From positions 56,263,439 to 56,327,438 of the forward strand of contig NC_088800.1 in the NCBI RefSeq assembly GCF_011386835.1: a DNA stretch of 64,000 bases. The letters are read 5' to 3'. The position numbers were made by a program, and so were the translations under genes. The notes beneath the pieces were generated by a model. It was not told the DNA's origin. It saw nothing but the letters and a program-made list of their open reading frames with translations, and searched no databases. The DNA comes from Chrysemys picta bellii (Eukaryota > Chordata > Testudines > Emydidae). This document shows, piece by piece, positions 1-9,528 of this stretch; positions within the stretch are counted from its first letter, which is position 1; each line of letters starts with the position of its first letter.

Positions 1-280
1 AAGCTGGGAAGGGGCCAGGCTGAGCACTAAGGACCAGGCCCTAGAAGGGAAAGACAGGGCAGTTTAGGAGATGGGGCAGATAGTCCAGTTGGTTTCAGCT
101 CCCAGGACCAGACACCCAGAGGTGAAGGTGATTGTCGGGGCTTCTGTCCTTCTTCCCCAGTGTAGATTTGATAGTGGAGAAGACTGATGCCGTAAGGGTA
201 GGGTGACCAGACGTCCCGATTTTATCGGGACTGTCCCGATATTTCCTTGTTTGTCCTGCGTCCCGACCGACGTGCGGTCG

Positions 281-857
281 TGTTGCCAGCACAGAGTGCC
301 CGAGGACAGCAACAGTGGGTTCGTTGCCCGGTGTGCTTCGCGCCAATAAACACACCAGGGGGAGAAGCAAACAAAGTTTATTTGGGATCCCAAAGCGGTG
401 CAAGGAGACTGGCAAGTCTCAAATCAAGCACATTAACAGGAACAGTTTTTCTTCTTTTATACATTTTGCAGTTAAGCCTCACCCCCCCCTTTCCCCTTTA
501 GCCCGCCCTTTCTCCCCCCCATTCCTCCCTCTACCCCTCCCGTCCCTGGTAATAGTTAAGTCATTCTTGGCAGCTATAAGCCTAGCTTGTTAGTAACTTC
601 TTTAAACCGTTATCTTGTCCTTTTTCCCTTCAGCCAGAAACATGCAGGCCTCATTATTACTGCTTGAGCAGGGGGTTGCACACAGATAACTGGTTGCTTA
701 CATATTCCAATTGCACCTGGCTTTTGAGGTTGATTAGAGTTTAAACATGGAAGGATAGAGTTTGGTTCACTTAGGCCTAGTGCAGGAAGGCTTCATTGAC
801 ACTTTGTGGCCTTTCACCCTCCCGAGTTACCTAGGGTGATGCCTAGTGACGTCAACA
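281..857 (-). repeat. 3' LTR of the provirus, complete
   Basis: On the minus strand the 577-bp LTR starts TGTTGAC and ends GGCAACA, giving the TG...CA termini with TGTTG/CAACA inverted ends. A TATA box reading TATAAAA lies at 455-461 and an AATAAA signal at 377-382, both on the minus strand, which sets the U3-R-U5 order. A purine-rich tract (complement of 858-869) adjoins the internal side. Confidence 0.88.
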
Positions 858-869
858 ACTCCCTCCTTT
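858..869 (-). other. Polypurine tract of the provirus
   Basis: The minus strand reads AAAGGAGGGAGT immediately before the LTR start. This is the expected place and composition of the plus-strand DNA primer in reverse transcription. Confidence 0.75.
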
Positions 870-963
870 GAGAATACTCAACAAGCTTTTGGCTGAGTTT
901 TCTCATATTCTGTGGACAAGATATGATTGAGTGCTATGAAGCTGGGGTTTTCAATGAGAGGGT

Positions 964-1875
964 ATGCCGGGATTTTTGAGGAACGGGGGGGCACAAAGCT
1001 TACGGAGGAGCATCTTAAAACAAGCAATCAGGAGGAGGGTGACCAGGCACAGTACCACACCGGTGAGGAGGAGACGCACAAGGCCACTGCCCAGTCCTCC
1101 TAGGTTGGGCAACCAACTTCAAAGGGAATCGAAAACTGTGGGTTTCCTTTCCTGGGCCTTCCACTGCTTGAAAGCCTGTTTGGCCGACAGGACGTGCTTG
1201 TTAATGTCCTGTGAGTTTTCCGGGACCTAAGTACAACATTCATTCGCAATAAAGGCACACACCCCGCCCTGGGAGGCTAAAACATAATTTAAGGCCTGTC
1301 TGTTTTTCAGGGACAGCAACCGGAGCTGGTATAGCTCTGAGTTAAGGCTCTTCTCTATGGCCAAGGTTTCATTGGCGAATGTGGTGAGAAACACAGAGAG
1401 CCTGCGATAAAATTGGGTTAGTCGTCCCACCCCATGGGATGGGAGGAGGATTATACCCAACCTGTCTCCTTCCTTAATGGGCTCTGAGGTGGCATACAAA
1501 GATTTACGCTGCCTGGGGCAGCCAGGGGTTGTCCCTTAATGCATACTGGGATTTAATGGTACAGTTTTGTCACAAGGGGGTACCCGAGGTATTTCTTCCC
1601 CTACTGAACCATCCCCAACAGATATCTGACCAATTTTGGGGGACCACCCTCCAGGGTAACCCTGCTGCGTGGTGCGGGACTTGGGAGCATACCTAGCAGT
1701 TAGAGAGGTTAAACTCTTGGGCAAAGCAAACCTTCAAGGACTTATATGTGTTTGTTTCCAAGTTAGTAGGGATCCCTTTCCAACCCACATGTGCCTGGAG
1801 GGAAATGGGAGGTAACGAAAGGAGTGTCCCTATGGCAAAGAGTACCACTGTGGCAGACCCTGGACCTGAACTCAT
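964..1875 (-). pseudogene. env: env pseudogene (leader plus transmembrane subunit)
   Basis: A start at 1875 opens a segment with a hydrophobic leader (ATVVLFAIGTLL) and a short surface-protein start, stopping at 1693. The transmembrane-subunit region follows in pieces: a segment at 1499-1227 has the immunosuppressive-domain-like stretch ending GGVCAFIANECC, a CX6CC motif, then a stop. Further on, in the same region, are another stop and a hydrophobic membrane span (GVVLCLVTLLLIACF) around 1090-1010. Nearly all of the surface subunit is absent. Several stops mean no envelope can be made. Confidence 0.8.
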
Positions 1876-2160
1876 GCTGGGCAGGTGACCCTAGGGCCTA
1901 ACAATTACAATTCCCCAAATACCCACAAAATATCATTTACCAATAGTAGGCAGATTAAAAACAAAAGGACCAGGCCACCAGGTTAGGCCGGCCCTGAGAG
2001 AGTAAACACAACCAACGCTTAGAGTTTTCACGGGGAGTGCGCTGCGACTGTCCAAAGAGACCACAGGGCATTCCCAGCAGGCCTTATTGTCTTTTGAATA
2101 ACAGTTTAAGTCTCAGGTCGTCGCTGGTAGTCTTTTTCCGTAGGCTGGACGGTCCACCGT

Positions 2161-2709
2161 TCAGGAGCGGGCACTGCCTTCAGACGGGAGTGATTGAATC
2201 CAGTTCTTGTGTCCCTTGACCTTTGCTGCTGTGTGGGAGACCAGCAGGACGGTGTGGGGTCCCTTCCACTTCTCTTGGAGAGGCTTGTCCTTCCAGGTCC
2301 AAATGAGAACGGAATCGCCTGGCTGCAAGGAATGGACAGGGGCATCCAGAGGGAGAGGCTGCAAATCTCTGGTATGCCTGTGGAGAGAACAGAGAACAGC
2401 AGACAGACAGCACATGTACTGAGATAAAAAGCCACACCCCATTTCCCACTCCCCTGCCAGAACCGGTGTACCGTTCATAGGCCATGCCCTTCCAAACATA
2501 ATCTCGAAGGGACTGAGCCCTAACCTGCCCTTTGGGAGAGCACGCATGTGGAGCAAAACAAGGGGTAAGGCATCAGGCCATCCGCTGAATCGATCCACCA
2601 AGACGAAAAGGTATTTGAATCCTTGGGTCCAGGGGAACTCAGTAAAGTCTATTTGCCAAACCAGCCCCGGGCCTGGGGTAGGTTCCAGAGTGGCTGATGG
2701 CACTGACAC
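2161..2709 (-). pseudogene. pol: Integrase pseudogene
   Basis: The 182-codon segment shows the beginning of the catalytic core (WQIDFTEFP, then LFVLVDRFSGWP) and, after an internal loss, the end of the core (GLSPFEIMFGR) and the C-terminal domain (LQPGDSVLIW, KWKGPHTVLL). Between FSGWPDALP and LLHMRALP the section that would hold the second aspartate and the glutamate of the DDE triad is gone. Catalysis is therefore impossible. Neighbours are env downstream and the extra integrase fragment upstream. Confidence 0.85.
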
Positions 2710-2959
2710 TCCAGCTCGAGGGTTGTTCTTTTGGCAGACTAGACATTCAGCCTGTACCTGGGAGGCCAGGGGTCTAAGAGCCTCCCTGCCAGCGTATAAT
2801 TCTTTGTTTCTTCACCAGGGTCAGTTCTTAATGTCTTTTGTAGTCAGGAATTCCTGGACTTTGTGGTTTCAATGAAGCAAGTGTTCCTTCTTCTCTTTTC
2901 CTGAAACAGTGTGGTTCAGCATCATACAGAGGAGAGGTTACTAGCACATCACCCTGTCT

Positions 2960-3260
2960 TTAAATAGGCTTATCATCAGTTGGAGAGTCCTCCCGAGGTG
3001 GAGGGGTCTTTTTACAGTGAGAAGCCTGGGTTCAGGTGGGCAGTCCTTGGTACTTCACAGCAGTGTTGGTGGTTAACAGGACTTGGAAAGGGCCTTTCCA
3101 GTGTGGAGCCAAAGCAGTTTTTCGTTGATGGACCTTACGTAGACTCAGTCTCCTTGTTTCAATGAATGGCAGGGCTGCTAGGGTCTTTGGGTAGCACTTC
3201 TTTTATCTGTGAGAAAAGAAACCTAACACATTTCATTAATGCCTGACAGTGTTTTGCAGA
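2960..3260 (-). pseudogene. Extra integrase C-terminal fragment, out of order
   Basis: In one minus-strand frame between about 3180 and 3030 the translation contains HWKGPFQVLLTTNTAVK, characteristic of the integrase C-terminal domain of gammaretrovirus-like pol, followed by a stop. It lies between the reverse transcriptase remnant and the main integrase segment, where RNase H should be, and differs from the related stretch in 2161-2400 (KWKGPHTVLLVSHTAAK). It may come from a different provirus by recombination during reverse transcription, or from a nested fragment. No start or full domain is present. Confidence 0.55.
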
Positions 3261-3539
3261 TCTCATAGTTGCTTGGGCACATTCAGGCCCCCCCTTTTCT
3301 TGGCTGTCGGCCAAGTCTTAGCTCTGGGCAGTGTCCTTGGATGGTGCCAGCATCTTATCTTTGGACTGAGCTTGCTAGCTATATTTTTTCCCTCAGTTAA
3401 CTCGTTCTGTTCTTTTTCCTTCTCTCCTTCTTGGCTTCTTTTAACTTACAAAGGAAACTTCCACTCTTCACTCATACACCTTTTCCCAACAATGAACACA
3501 TACACATTGTCATTATGCACCCTTCCAGTAAAATAACTT

Positions 3540-4184
3540 CTATACAGAGCTTTGGAGCAACAAACCAGGACGAGCACACCCACTTTTGAGGAGTCCAACA
3601 AAGTTCACGAGGCTCACAGTGGCTTTAAGGCAAGGGATGAGACCCACAGCGGCAATTAACAAGTCATCCACATATTGCAGGAGGAGGACCCTGTCCTCAT
3701 TGTCCCGCTCCTCCAAGTCTCTGGCCAGGGCCTGGCCGAAAAGGGTGGGGGAATTTTTAAATCCCTGGGCCAACACTGTCCAGCAAAGCTGCTTTTTAAC
3801 CCTCCTTTTGTCTTCCCACTTGCTCCACTCTGGGGCTTGCATGTCTGAGGGCTCAATTGCAAGGGTCATTATCCAGGTATTCTCTGGGGGTAAGGTGAGG
3901 TTTATTTCATCTTGGGTGAAATGCAGGGTGGCTCCTAAGCAACAAAGCAGGTCCCGTCCCAGTAGAGGTGTTGGACAATCGGGGAGGAAAACCAGTTTGT
4001 GAGATAGAGTTCTGTTTCCCAAAGCACATTCCGCTGGGGCATATACTGGGCACTTGGTTCCTTTCCCTGTGGCACCCACCACAGTGAGGGACTCTGACAC
4101 AGGCAGCTGCAGAGGTTGGTTTACGGCTGTTCGTGCAGCTCCAGAGTCTATTAAAAAGTCTATGTCCGAATCTCCCACCCTCAT
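3540..4184 (-). pseudogene. pol: pro-pol pseudogene: protease fused to a reverse transcriptase remnant
   Basis: The open segment begins in an aspartic protease: active-site LIDSGA and the later LLGRDLL box are visible. Soon after, without a stop, it runs into the reverse transcriptase palm with SPTLFGQAL and the YVDD catalytic box. The fingers and much of the palm between them are missing, so an internal deletion joined the two domains. The rest of reverse transcriptase and RNase H are absent further downstream. Not functional. Confidence 0.85.
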
Positions 4185-4232
4185 GTTTACTCGGGGTTCC
4201 AGGGGCAGGATAGTCCGTCTCCCCTGACACTC

Positions 4233-5197
4233 CTATTCTTGATCCTCCGCTGCCATCATAGGGGTACCTTCCCTTTCGGGGCACTCATTTTTCCAATGTC
4301 CCTCCTTCCGGCATCTGGCACACTGGTTGCGACCCAGACACCTTTCCTGTGAGCCAGGGCGCCCACGTCCTCTCATTCCCTGGCCCCTTCCACCTTCCTG
4401 GAATTTTCCCCTGCCACCAGCCTGTACTGCTGCGACCATCATTTTCGCTTGCCTCTTTTCCTTTTCTTTAGACACAACCTGATTACGCTCCATCTCAGAC
4501 AGCAGGGTCCACATAAGGACATTACAATCATCCCAGTCAGGGTTACAGCTAGCCAGGCACCCTTCAAAGACCGAGATAAACTTGCTTGGGTTCGTAGAGA
4601 ATTCCCCTGCCTGTGCCTTAAAGGCTGCTAGGTCCACTGGGTTAAAAGGCACATGGGTGTAAACCTGCATAGTAGTGGCCTGATTCCTATCTGAGCCATG
4701 TCTGGACACCACGGTCTCAGTGATCAACGGATAAAATTCCACCGAGGGGGCAATCTCTGGGACCTGAGACACCTTGTCTTTATATGGTGGGGGTGTGATA
4801 GCCGAAGGGGACACCGGACCTGCCATTACAGCTGTGTGTGGGGGGGGTTCTGGGGACTAACAGTAGCTACTACCGAACCTGTCGGAGTCAAATTACACTT
4901 TTGCAAAATATCTAACCTATCTCTTAGCAACATAAACAACTGTACATACATATGTTCATTCCATTTACCCGTTTGCTGACAAAACAGAAATAATTGAAGG
5001 ATCGTATTATAATTAAGTGATCCTTCCGGTGGCCACCTTACCTGGTCCTCTAGCTGATATTGAGGCCAGTCTACTGTACAGAACCTTTTCAGTTTACTTT
5101 TAACCAACGGATCCGATCCAAACACTTTCCAGTTCACCAGAATGCATTCCAAGGGTGTACACCTTACCCTGCCTGCCATACTTTGTCCCTGCCCCAT
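4233..5197 (-). pseudogene. gag: gag pseudogene (matrix, partial capsid, nucleocapsid)
   Basis: The frame opens at 5197 with MGQ, the usual myristoylated matrix start, followed by TPLECILVNWK, typical of gammaretrovirus-like matrix. The frame changes near a run of eight G (about 4838-4845), where an indel ends the first segment at 4826 and a second open segment begins. The second segment has a proline-rich linker with PPPY, a capsid portion, a glycine/arginine-rich stretch and one CX2CX4HX4C zinc knuckle (CARCRKEGHWKNEC) before the stop at 4233. Capsid appears internally shortened. The product would not assemble particles unaided. Confidence 0.85.
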
Positions 5198-5526
5198 AGG
5201 GAGACACTGGGCGTCCCCAGGTCATAACAGGTAGACACTGGGCGTTCCCAGGTCAAGACAGATAAAGTCCCCACTGGACTGTTCCTACCTTATCCAAGGG
5301 TCCGGTTCTGCACCGTCGCCCTATCCATGGGACCGGTTCCCCACCGTCGCCCGCAGCTGCTTCTCCACTACTCAAGCGCGTTGCACCGTTGTGCCCTCCG
5401 GGGTCGACCAAACCACGTCTCCGCCGAGGCCCCCGGTAAAGTCACCGGTGCGCGCTGGGCGTCGGTCGTTGCCGCAATCTGTCGACCTCCGAGAGGGGTC
5501 CGGGCAAGGCTAAATTTTAGCCTCGA

Positions 5527-5544
5527 GCCCCACGTTGGGCGCCA
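5527..5544 (-). other. Primer binding site (lysine tRNA type)
   Basis: The minus strand reads TGGCGCCCAACGTGGGGC, four bases after the LTR end. This matches the primer site complementary to the 3' end of lysine tRNA (the Lys-1,2 type used by several simian and lentiviral relatives). Confidence 0.85.
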
Positions 5545-5548
5545 AAAC

Positions 5549-5747
5549 TGTTGCCAGCACAGAGTGCCCGAGGACAGCAACAGTGGGTTCGTTGCCCGGT
5601 GTGCTTCGCGCCAATAAACACACCAGGGGGAGAAGCAAACAAAGTTTATTTGGGATCCCAAAGCGGTGCAAGGAGACTGGCAAGTCTCAAATCAAGCACA
5701 TTAACAGGAACAGTTTTTCTTCTTTTATACATTTTGCAGTTAAGCCT
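5549..5747 (-). repeat. 5' LTR of the provirus, U3 missing
   Basis: These 199 bp are identical, by direct reading, to 281-479 of the 3' LTR. The copy retains TATA box, AATAAA and U5 but stops just upstream of the TATA box; from 5748 the sequence is GC-rich hAT-element interior. The U3 region, with any enhancer, was therefore deleted after integration. Confidence 0.9.
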
Positions 5748-6433
5748 GCGGGACCCGAGCGGGATGGGGGGGCTGGGGCCTGCTGCCCCCACTCCGGGGC
5801 CGCCGCGCGATAGCACCACCTGGGGAGCAGCCCAGACACGACTGACCAGGGGCTGGGCGCAGCGTGCGCGCTACTGGGTCCCCGCAGCAGGCCCAGGCTC
5901 GGGGGGTTCGGGGGCGCCAGAGCCGCAGCCGCCGAGCGCCATGGCCGCTTCCTCCCCCGCGGCAGTGGGAGCTGCAGCAGCGGCTGCTCCCGAGTCCCGC
6001 TGCCTGGGGGGGAGAACAGCCGCCGCCTGGCACCGCGGGCCGCCCCCCTCCTCTCCCTACCACCCAACTGAGTCCTGCCTGCTCGGGACCAGGCCGGACT
6101 CTTACTCTCCCCGGCCCTGCGCTTCCCCTGAGTCTCCCGGGCCTCCCTCCAGCGCGTGCGGAGGAAGGGGTTTTTTTGGCCCCGCCCCCCGCCTTGCTCC
6201 CCCCCCCCCCTGCGTCACCCTCCCCCTTCCGCCCCGCATCCCGATATTTGACTTGGGTGATCTGGTCACCCTACGTAAGGGGGAAGTGAGTTACCCCAAG
6301 GTCACCCAGTGAGTTTATATCATAAATGCATACTCGGAAGGATCCAATAGAAACATGGATTTTCCAGTCTCTTCTTTCTAGGAGTCCCCAGGGCTAAGGT
6401 AAAACCCCTGCTGCCCCTCCCCATTCTGCTCAC

Positions 6434-6529
6434 CTCCAAGATGTGCTGGAGTTTGTCTGTGCTGGCGGGTGCTGTCAGCAGGATCGAGAGCTCGTCATCC
6501 ATGTTCTCTGGGCAGGCCTTGCTCAGAGC
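6434..6529 (-). CDS. Orphan 32-codon exon of an unrecognised gene
   Basis: An AG acceptor (CCGCTGGCAG) precedes, and a GTGAGC donor follows, a fully open 96-bp block on the minus strand encoding ALSKACPENMDDELSILL followed by TAPASTDKLQHILE. Both splice sites are good and the phase is 0-0. The acidic, helical character resembles a solenoid linker but I do not recognise the family. It could belong to a gene whose other exons lie left of the window, or be an outlying or paralogous MROH exon. No partner exon was found nearby. Confidence 0.4.
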
Positions 6530-6629
6530 CTGCCAGCGGAGGGAGACCAGGGGTCAGGAGCCTGCATTAGCACCGGTGTGCCATTGACCAGGAGCTGGCT
6601 GAGGTAAGCGCCGCCTGGCCGGAGCTCGC

Positions 6630-6960
6630 ACCCAGAAACCCTGCCCCAGGTCGGAACCCCCTCCCACACCCAAATTCCCTCCCAGACCTCACACCCGGCA
6701 CCCCAACCCCCTGCCCCAGGTCGGAACCCCCTCCTGTACCCTAATCCCTCCCAGACCCCACACCCCCACCCGCACCCCAATCCCCTACCCCAGCCCTGAG
6801 CCCCCTCCCGCACCCAAACTCCCTCCCAGAGTCCGCACCCCAACCCTCTGCCCCAGCCCAGATCCCCCTCTGGCACCCCAAACCCCTAATCTCCAGCCCA
6901 ATCCCAGAGCCCGCATCCCCACCGGAGCCCTCACCCCTCCCTGCACTCCAACCCCCAGCT
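6630..6960. repeat. C-rich degenerate tandem repeat, unit about 70 bp
   Basis: The anchor ctgccccagg or a close variant recurs at 6641, 6711, 6785 and 6848, giving spacings of 70, 74 and 63 bp. Units share gaaccccctccc and ctcccaga blocks. Long open frames across this array are low-complexity artefacts. Confidence 0.75.
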
Positions 6961-7111
6961 CCAGCCCAGTGAAAATGAGTGAGGGTGTGAGAGCGAGCGA
7001 CTGAGGGAGGTGGGCTGGGCTGGAGTGAGTGGGGGTGGGGCCTTGGGGAAGGGCATGAAAGGGGTTGGGTCAAGGGCTTTTGGTTTTGTGCAAGTAGAAA
7101 GTTGGCAACTC
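6961..7111. repeat. Interspersed repeat end following the C-rich array
   Basis: The stretch from gtgaaaatgagtgaggg to aagttggcaactct resembles the terminal part of a common turtle non-autonomous element; the end reads like a hAT-type terminus (AGTTGGCAACTCT). The opposite end was not found, so the call is tentative. Confidence 0.35.
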
Positions 7112-7800
7112 TACTTAAGGACCTTTGAAAAGCAGCCTCCTTAGCACCGCTCCTGATACCAGGGGCCAAGGTGCCCCCGGACATGAGAACCACAATAGGC
7201 CAGAGCAAAACGCTGCGTTAGAAATCGGAGCTCAGGCTGCCAAGCGAACGATAGCTGACAGACAGGAGATGCAGGAATTAAGGTTGTGCCTTCAGCCAGC
7301 AACTGGTGTTCATCCGTTTGCACCACACACACACCTGTAGGCAGGGCCACTATTTCCTTGTCTGTCTGCCTGTTTAGCGTCTCTCGGTCCTTACTGTGCC
7401 CATCACCGTGGTGTCTGAGTGGCAAACCAAGGGTTTGACGTATGCATATGAAACTGCCTGACTGGAAGGACGTGGTTTGGTGTGGATCAGTGACTGCTGG
7501 GGCGATTGGTGGCAGAAGGCTCTGAGGGCCTGGCTCATTCCGACCTGGCTCATTCCAATGGCTTCTACAGCTGAGAGCAGCCCAGTCTCCTGCCTGGATC
7601 CGACGCAAACCAGGAAGTACAGGACCACGGTTAATAAGAGCAGCTCAAAAGATCATTTTCGCTGAGCCCAGCCCTGCACAGATTTCCAGCTGAGGTTTGC
7701 ATTTTCAGCAAAAGTTCTTCTTGATTATTTTCTCCCAACCCCCTTCTGCCTCCATAATAGCCAGCCACCCCGTCAGTCGCATCCTGGGGCGCTCCAGGGA
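7112..7800. other. No gene recognised
   Basis: Apart from the 37-bp block, I see no repeat family and no exon with both splice sites. A minus-strand open frame of about 155 codons here lacks any recognisable domain. Confidence 0.4.
7193..7229. repeat. 37-bp sequence shared exactly with 9097-9133
   Basis: The block begins caataggccagagcaaaacg and continues identically for 37 bp in both places; flanks are unrelated. Here it sits in sequence with no recognised repeat. See the partner entry inside the solo LTR. Confidence 0.9.
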
Positions 7801-7801
7801 C

Positions 7802-7905
7802 AGCGTATGTGCACGTCTGTATATATATGTATGTGTACATGTGTGTACATGTATGTGCACATGAGTGTGTGCACATGTGAGTGTGCGTGTGTATGTGTGT
7901 ACATG
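7802..7905. repeat. Degenerate TG/CATG microsatellite
   Basis: About 100 bp of alternating TG, TATG, CATG and CACATG steps. It is the sort of alternating purine-pyrimidine tract that can adopt Z-DNA. Confidence 0.8.
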
Positions 7906-8704
7906 TACCCCAGTCAGATGTATACATCTGGATTTCCTTTGAAAGAATTTTCAAATTGAGCTGATCAAGTGCAATGGCAAAGCACCCAATTCCTCTGCCC
8001 CCCAACTGCCTTCGCTGCTTTAACGTACAACCTGCTCTGCTGGCACCTCTGACTCCTGAAAGCCCTAACGCTCCAGGGGAGCAGGCCGTGCCCTGCCCTG
8101 CCCTGGCTGCCCCAGGTGTTACCTCGGAGGGAATCGTTCCAGATTCCAATGGGTGGCAGGTCCAGGGAAGAGCCTTATCTGGGGGAGGCTGTACCAGACC
8201 CGCCCGACCCAGGCAGGCTCCCAGGTACTCTCTGCTCGGGGCTGATAAGGCTTCTTAGCAGTTTCTCTCCAAACAAATTCCAGTTCAAGACACCTGAGAG
8301 CTCCACAGCAGGGCAGCATCCCCAGAGCGCAGCAGGGCGGGGGTTAGGGGGAGCAGTCGGTAGCAGCACCTGCCCCTCGTACGGCAGGAGCGAGAAGTGC
8401 CAGCCACGTGCTGCCTCCATCCCCAGAGGCCAGGTGAGAGTGAATTCCCACGTCCCCGCACGATTGGTTCCGTCACTCTTCTACACTTACATGGATTTCC
8501 AATGTCAATGTTTCTAACATCAGCTTTGCCAGCTCTCCTTACACCTTTGTCTGCTAGAGCAAAAACCTGAAATGCAGCTACCTCCTCCTGCTGGGTGACT
8601 ATAGACCTTAATGACAGACCTCGGAACTGCTTAGTCAAGCTGACTAGCTGCAGCCCCCTCGGGTTGCCTGCTCGAAGGTGTGCTGGCCAGAGTCACTAGA
8701 CTCT

Positions 8705-9523
8705 TGTCAAGGCTGCTTCCCCACTCTGAACTTTAGGGTACAAATGTGGGGGCCTGCATGAAAACTGCTAAGCTTAACTACCAGCTTAGATCTGGTCCAC
8801 TGCCACCATTCCCAAGTGGATTCCCTTCCCTGGGAAGCCTTGAGAAACCTTTCACCAATTCCCTGGTGAATACAGATCCAACCCCCTTGGATCTAAAAAC
8901 AAGGAGAAATTAACCATCCCCCTCCTTCCTCCCACCAACTCCTGGTGGATCAAGTTCCAAACCTCTTGGATCTTAAAACAAGGAGAAATCAATCAGGTTC
9001 TTAAAAAGAAGGCTTTTAATTAAAGAAAAAAGGTAAAAAACATCTCTGTAAAATCAGGATGGAAAATAACTTTACAGGGTAATCAAACTTAAAGAGCAAT
9101 AGGCCAGAGCAAAACGCTGCGTTAGAAATCGGATTCAAAGTACAGCAAACAGAGTTAAACACTCTAGTAAAAGGTACATTTACATGTTGAGAAAACAAAG
9201 TAAAAACTAACACGCCTTGCCTGGCTGTTTACTTACAAGTTTGAAATATGAGAGACTTGTTCAGAAAGATGTGGAGAACCTGGATTGATGTCTGGTCCCT
9301 CTCAGTCCCAAGAGCGAATGACTTCCCAAACAAAGAGCACAAACAAAAGCCTTCCCCCCACCAAGATTTGAAAGTATCTTGTCCCCTTATTGGTCCTTTG
9401 GGTCAGGTGTCAGCCAGGTTATCCGAGCTTTACAGGTAAAAGGATTTTGGAGTCTATGGCCAGGAGGGATTTTATAGTACTGTACACAGGAGAGCTGTTA
9501 CCCTTCCCTTTATAGTTATGACA
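8705..9523 (-). mobile_element. Solo LTR with 5-bp target duplication
   Basis: The plus strand starts TGTCAAGG and ends TTATGACA, so the LTR has TGTCA/TGACA termini, and ACTCT flanks both sides (8700-8704, 9524-9528). A TATAAAA box near 9467 on the minus strand suggests minus orientation. A second member of the family lies at 47076-48158. No internal retroviral sequence adjoins, so this is the product of LTR-LTR recombination. Its 9097-9133 segment differs from the other copy. Confidence 0.85.
9097..9133. repeat. 37-bp patch inside the solo LTR, copied from or to 7193-7229
   Basis: In the related LTR at 47076-48158 the equivalent place reads ggcccagaggaacccc and so on; here it is replaced by the 37-bp block found at 7193-7229. 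Sequence on both sides again agrees with the sister LTR. Confidence 0.85.
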
Positions 9524-9528
9524 ACTCT

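Larger units (their letters stand above)
281..5747 (-). mobile_element. Defective gammaretrovirus-like endogenous provirus
   Basis: Order read on the minus strand: truncated 5' LTR (5747-5549), primer binding site (5544-5527), gag, protease plus a piece of reverse transcriptase, integrase pieces, env, polypurine tract, complete 3' LTR (857-281). Gag starts MGQ, nucleocapsid has a single zinc knuckle, and the transmembrane protein has a CX6CC motif, all of which fit gammaretrovirus-like elements; the primer site matches lysine tRNA. The internal part is about 4.7 kb, short for the group, because most of reverse transcriptase, RNase H, the integrase core and surface protein are missing. Frames are also broken by stops and indels. 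The provirus cannot encode functional proteins. No short target duplication is visible, consistent with loss at the right end. Confidence 0.9.
199..6273. mobile_element. hAT-type non-autonomous element interrupted by a provirus
   Basis: The ends are inverted: the left begins TAGGGTGACCAGA and the right finishes TCTGGTCACCCTA. They are flanked by an exact 8-bp direct duplication, CGTAAGGG, at 191-198 and 6274-6281, and an 8-bp duplication is typical of hAT transposases. Interior next to the left end (cgtcccgat, cgggactgtcccgat) and right end (atcccgatattt) matches the short MITE at 22799-22914, so both belong to one family. The part from 5748 to 6240 is GC-rich and has no credible gene. No hAT transposase is present, so mobilisation must have been in trans. 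The provirus at 281-5747 sits inside. Confidence 0.85.

Noticed and set aside
5551..6312. 253-codon plus-strand frame overlapping the truncated LTR
   Set aside because: It runs antisense through the LTR into GC-rich hAT interior; no family resemblance.
7141..7608. 155-codon minus-strand frame
   Set aside because: No domain and no conserved pattern.
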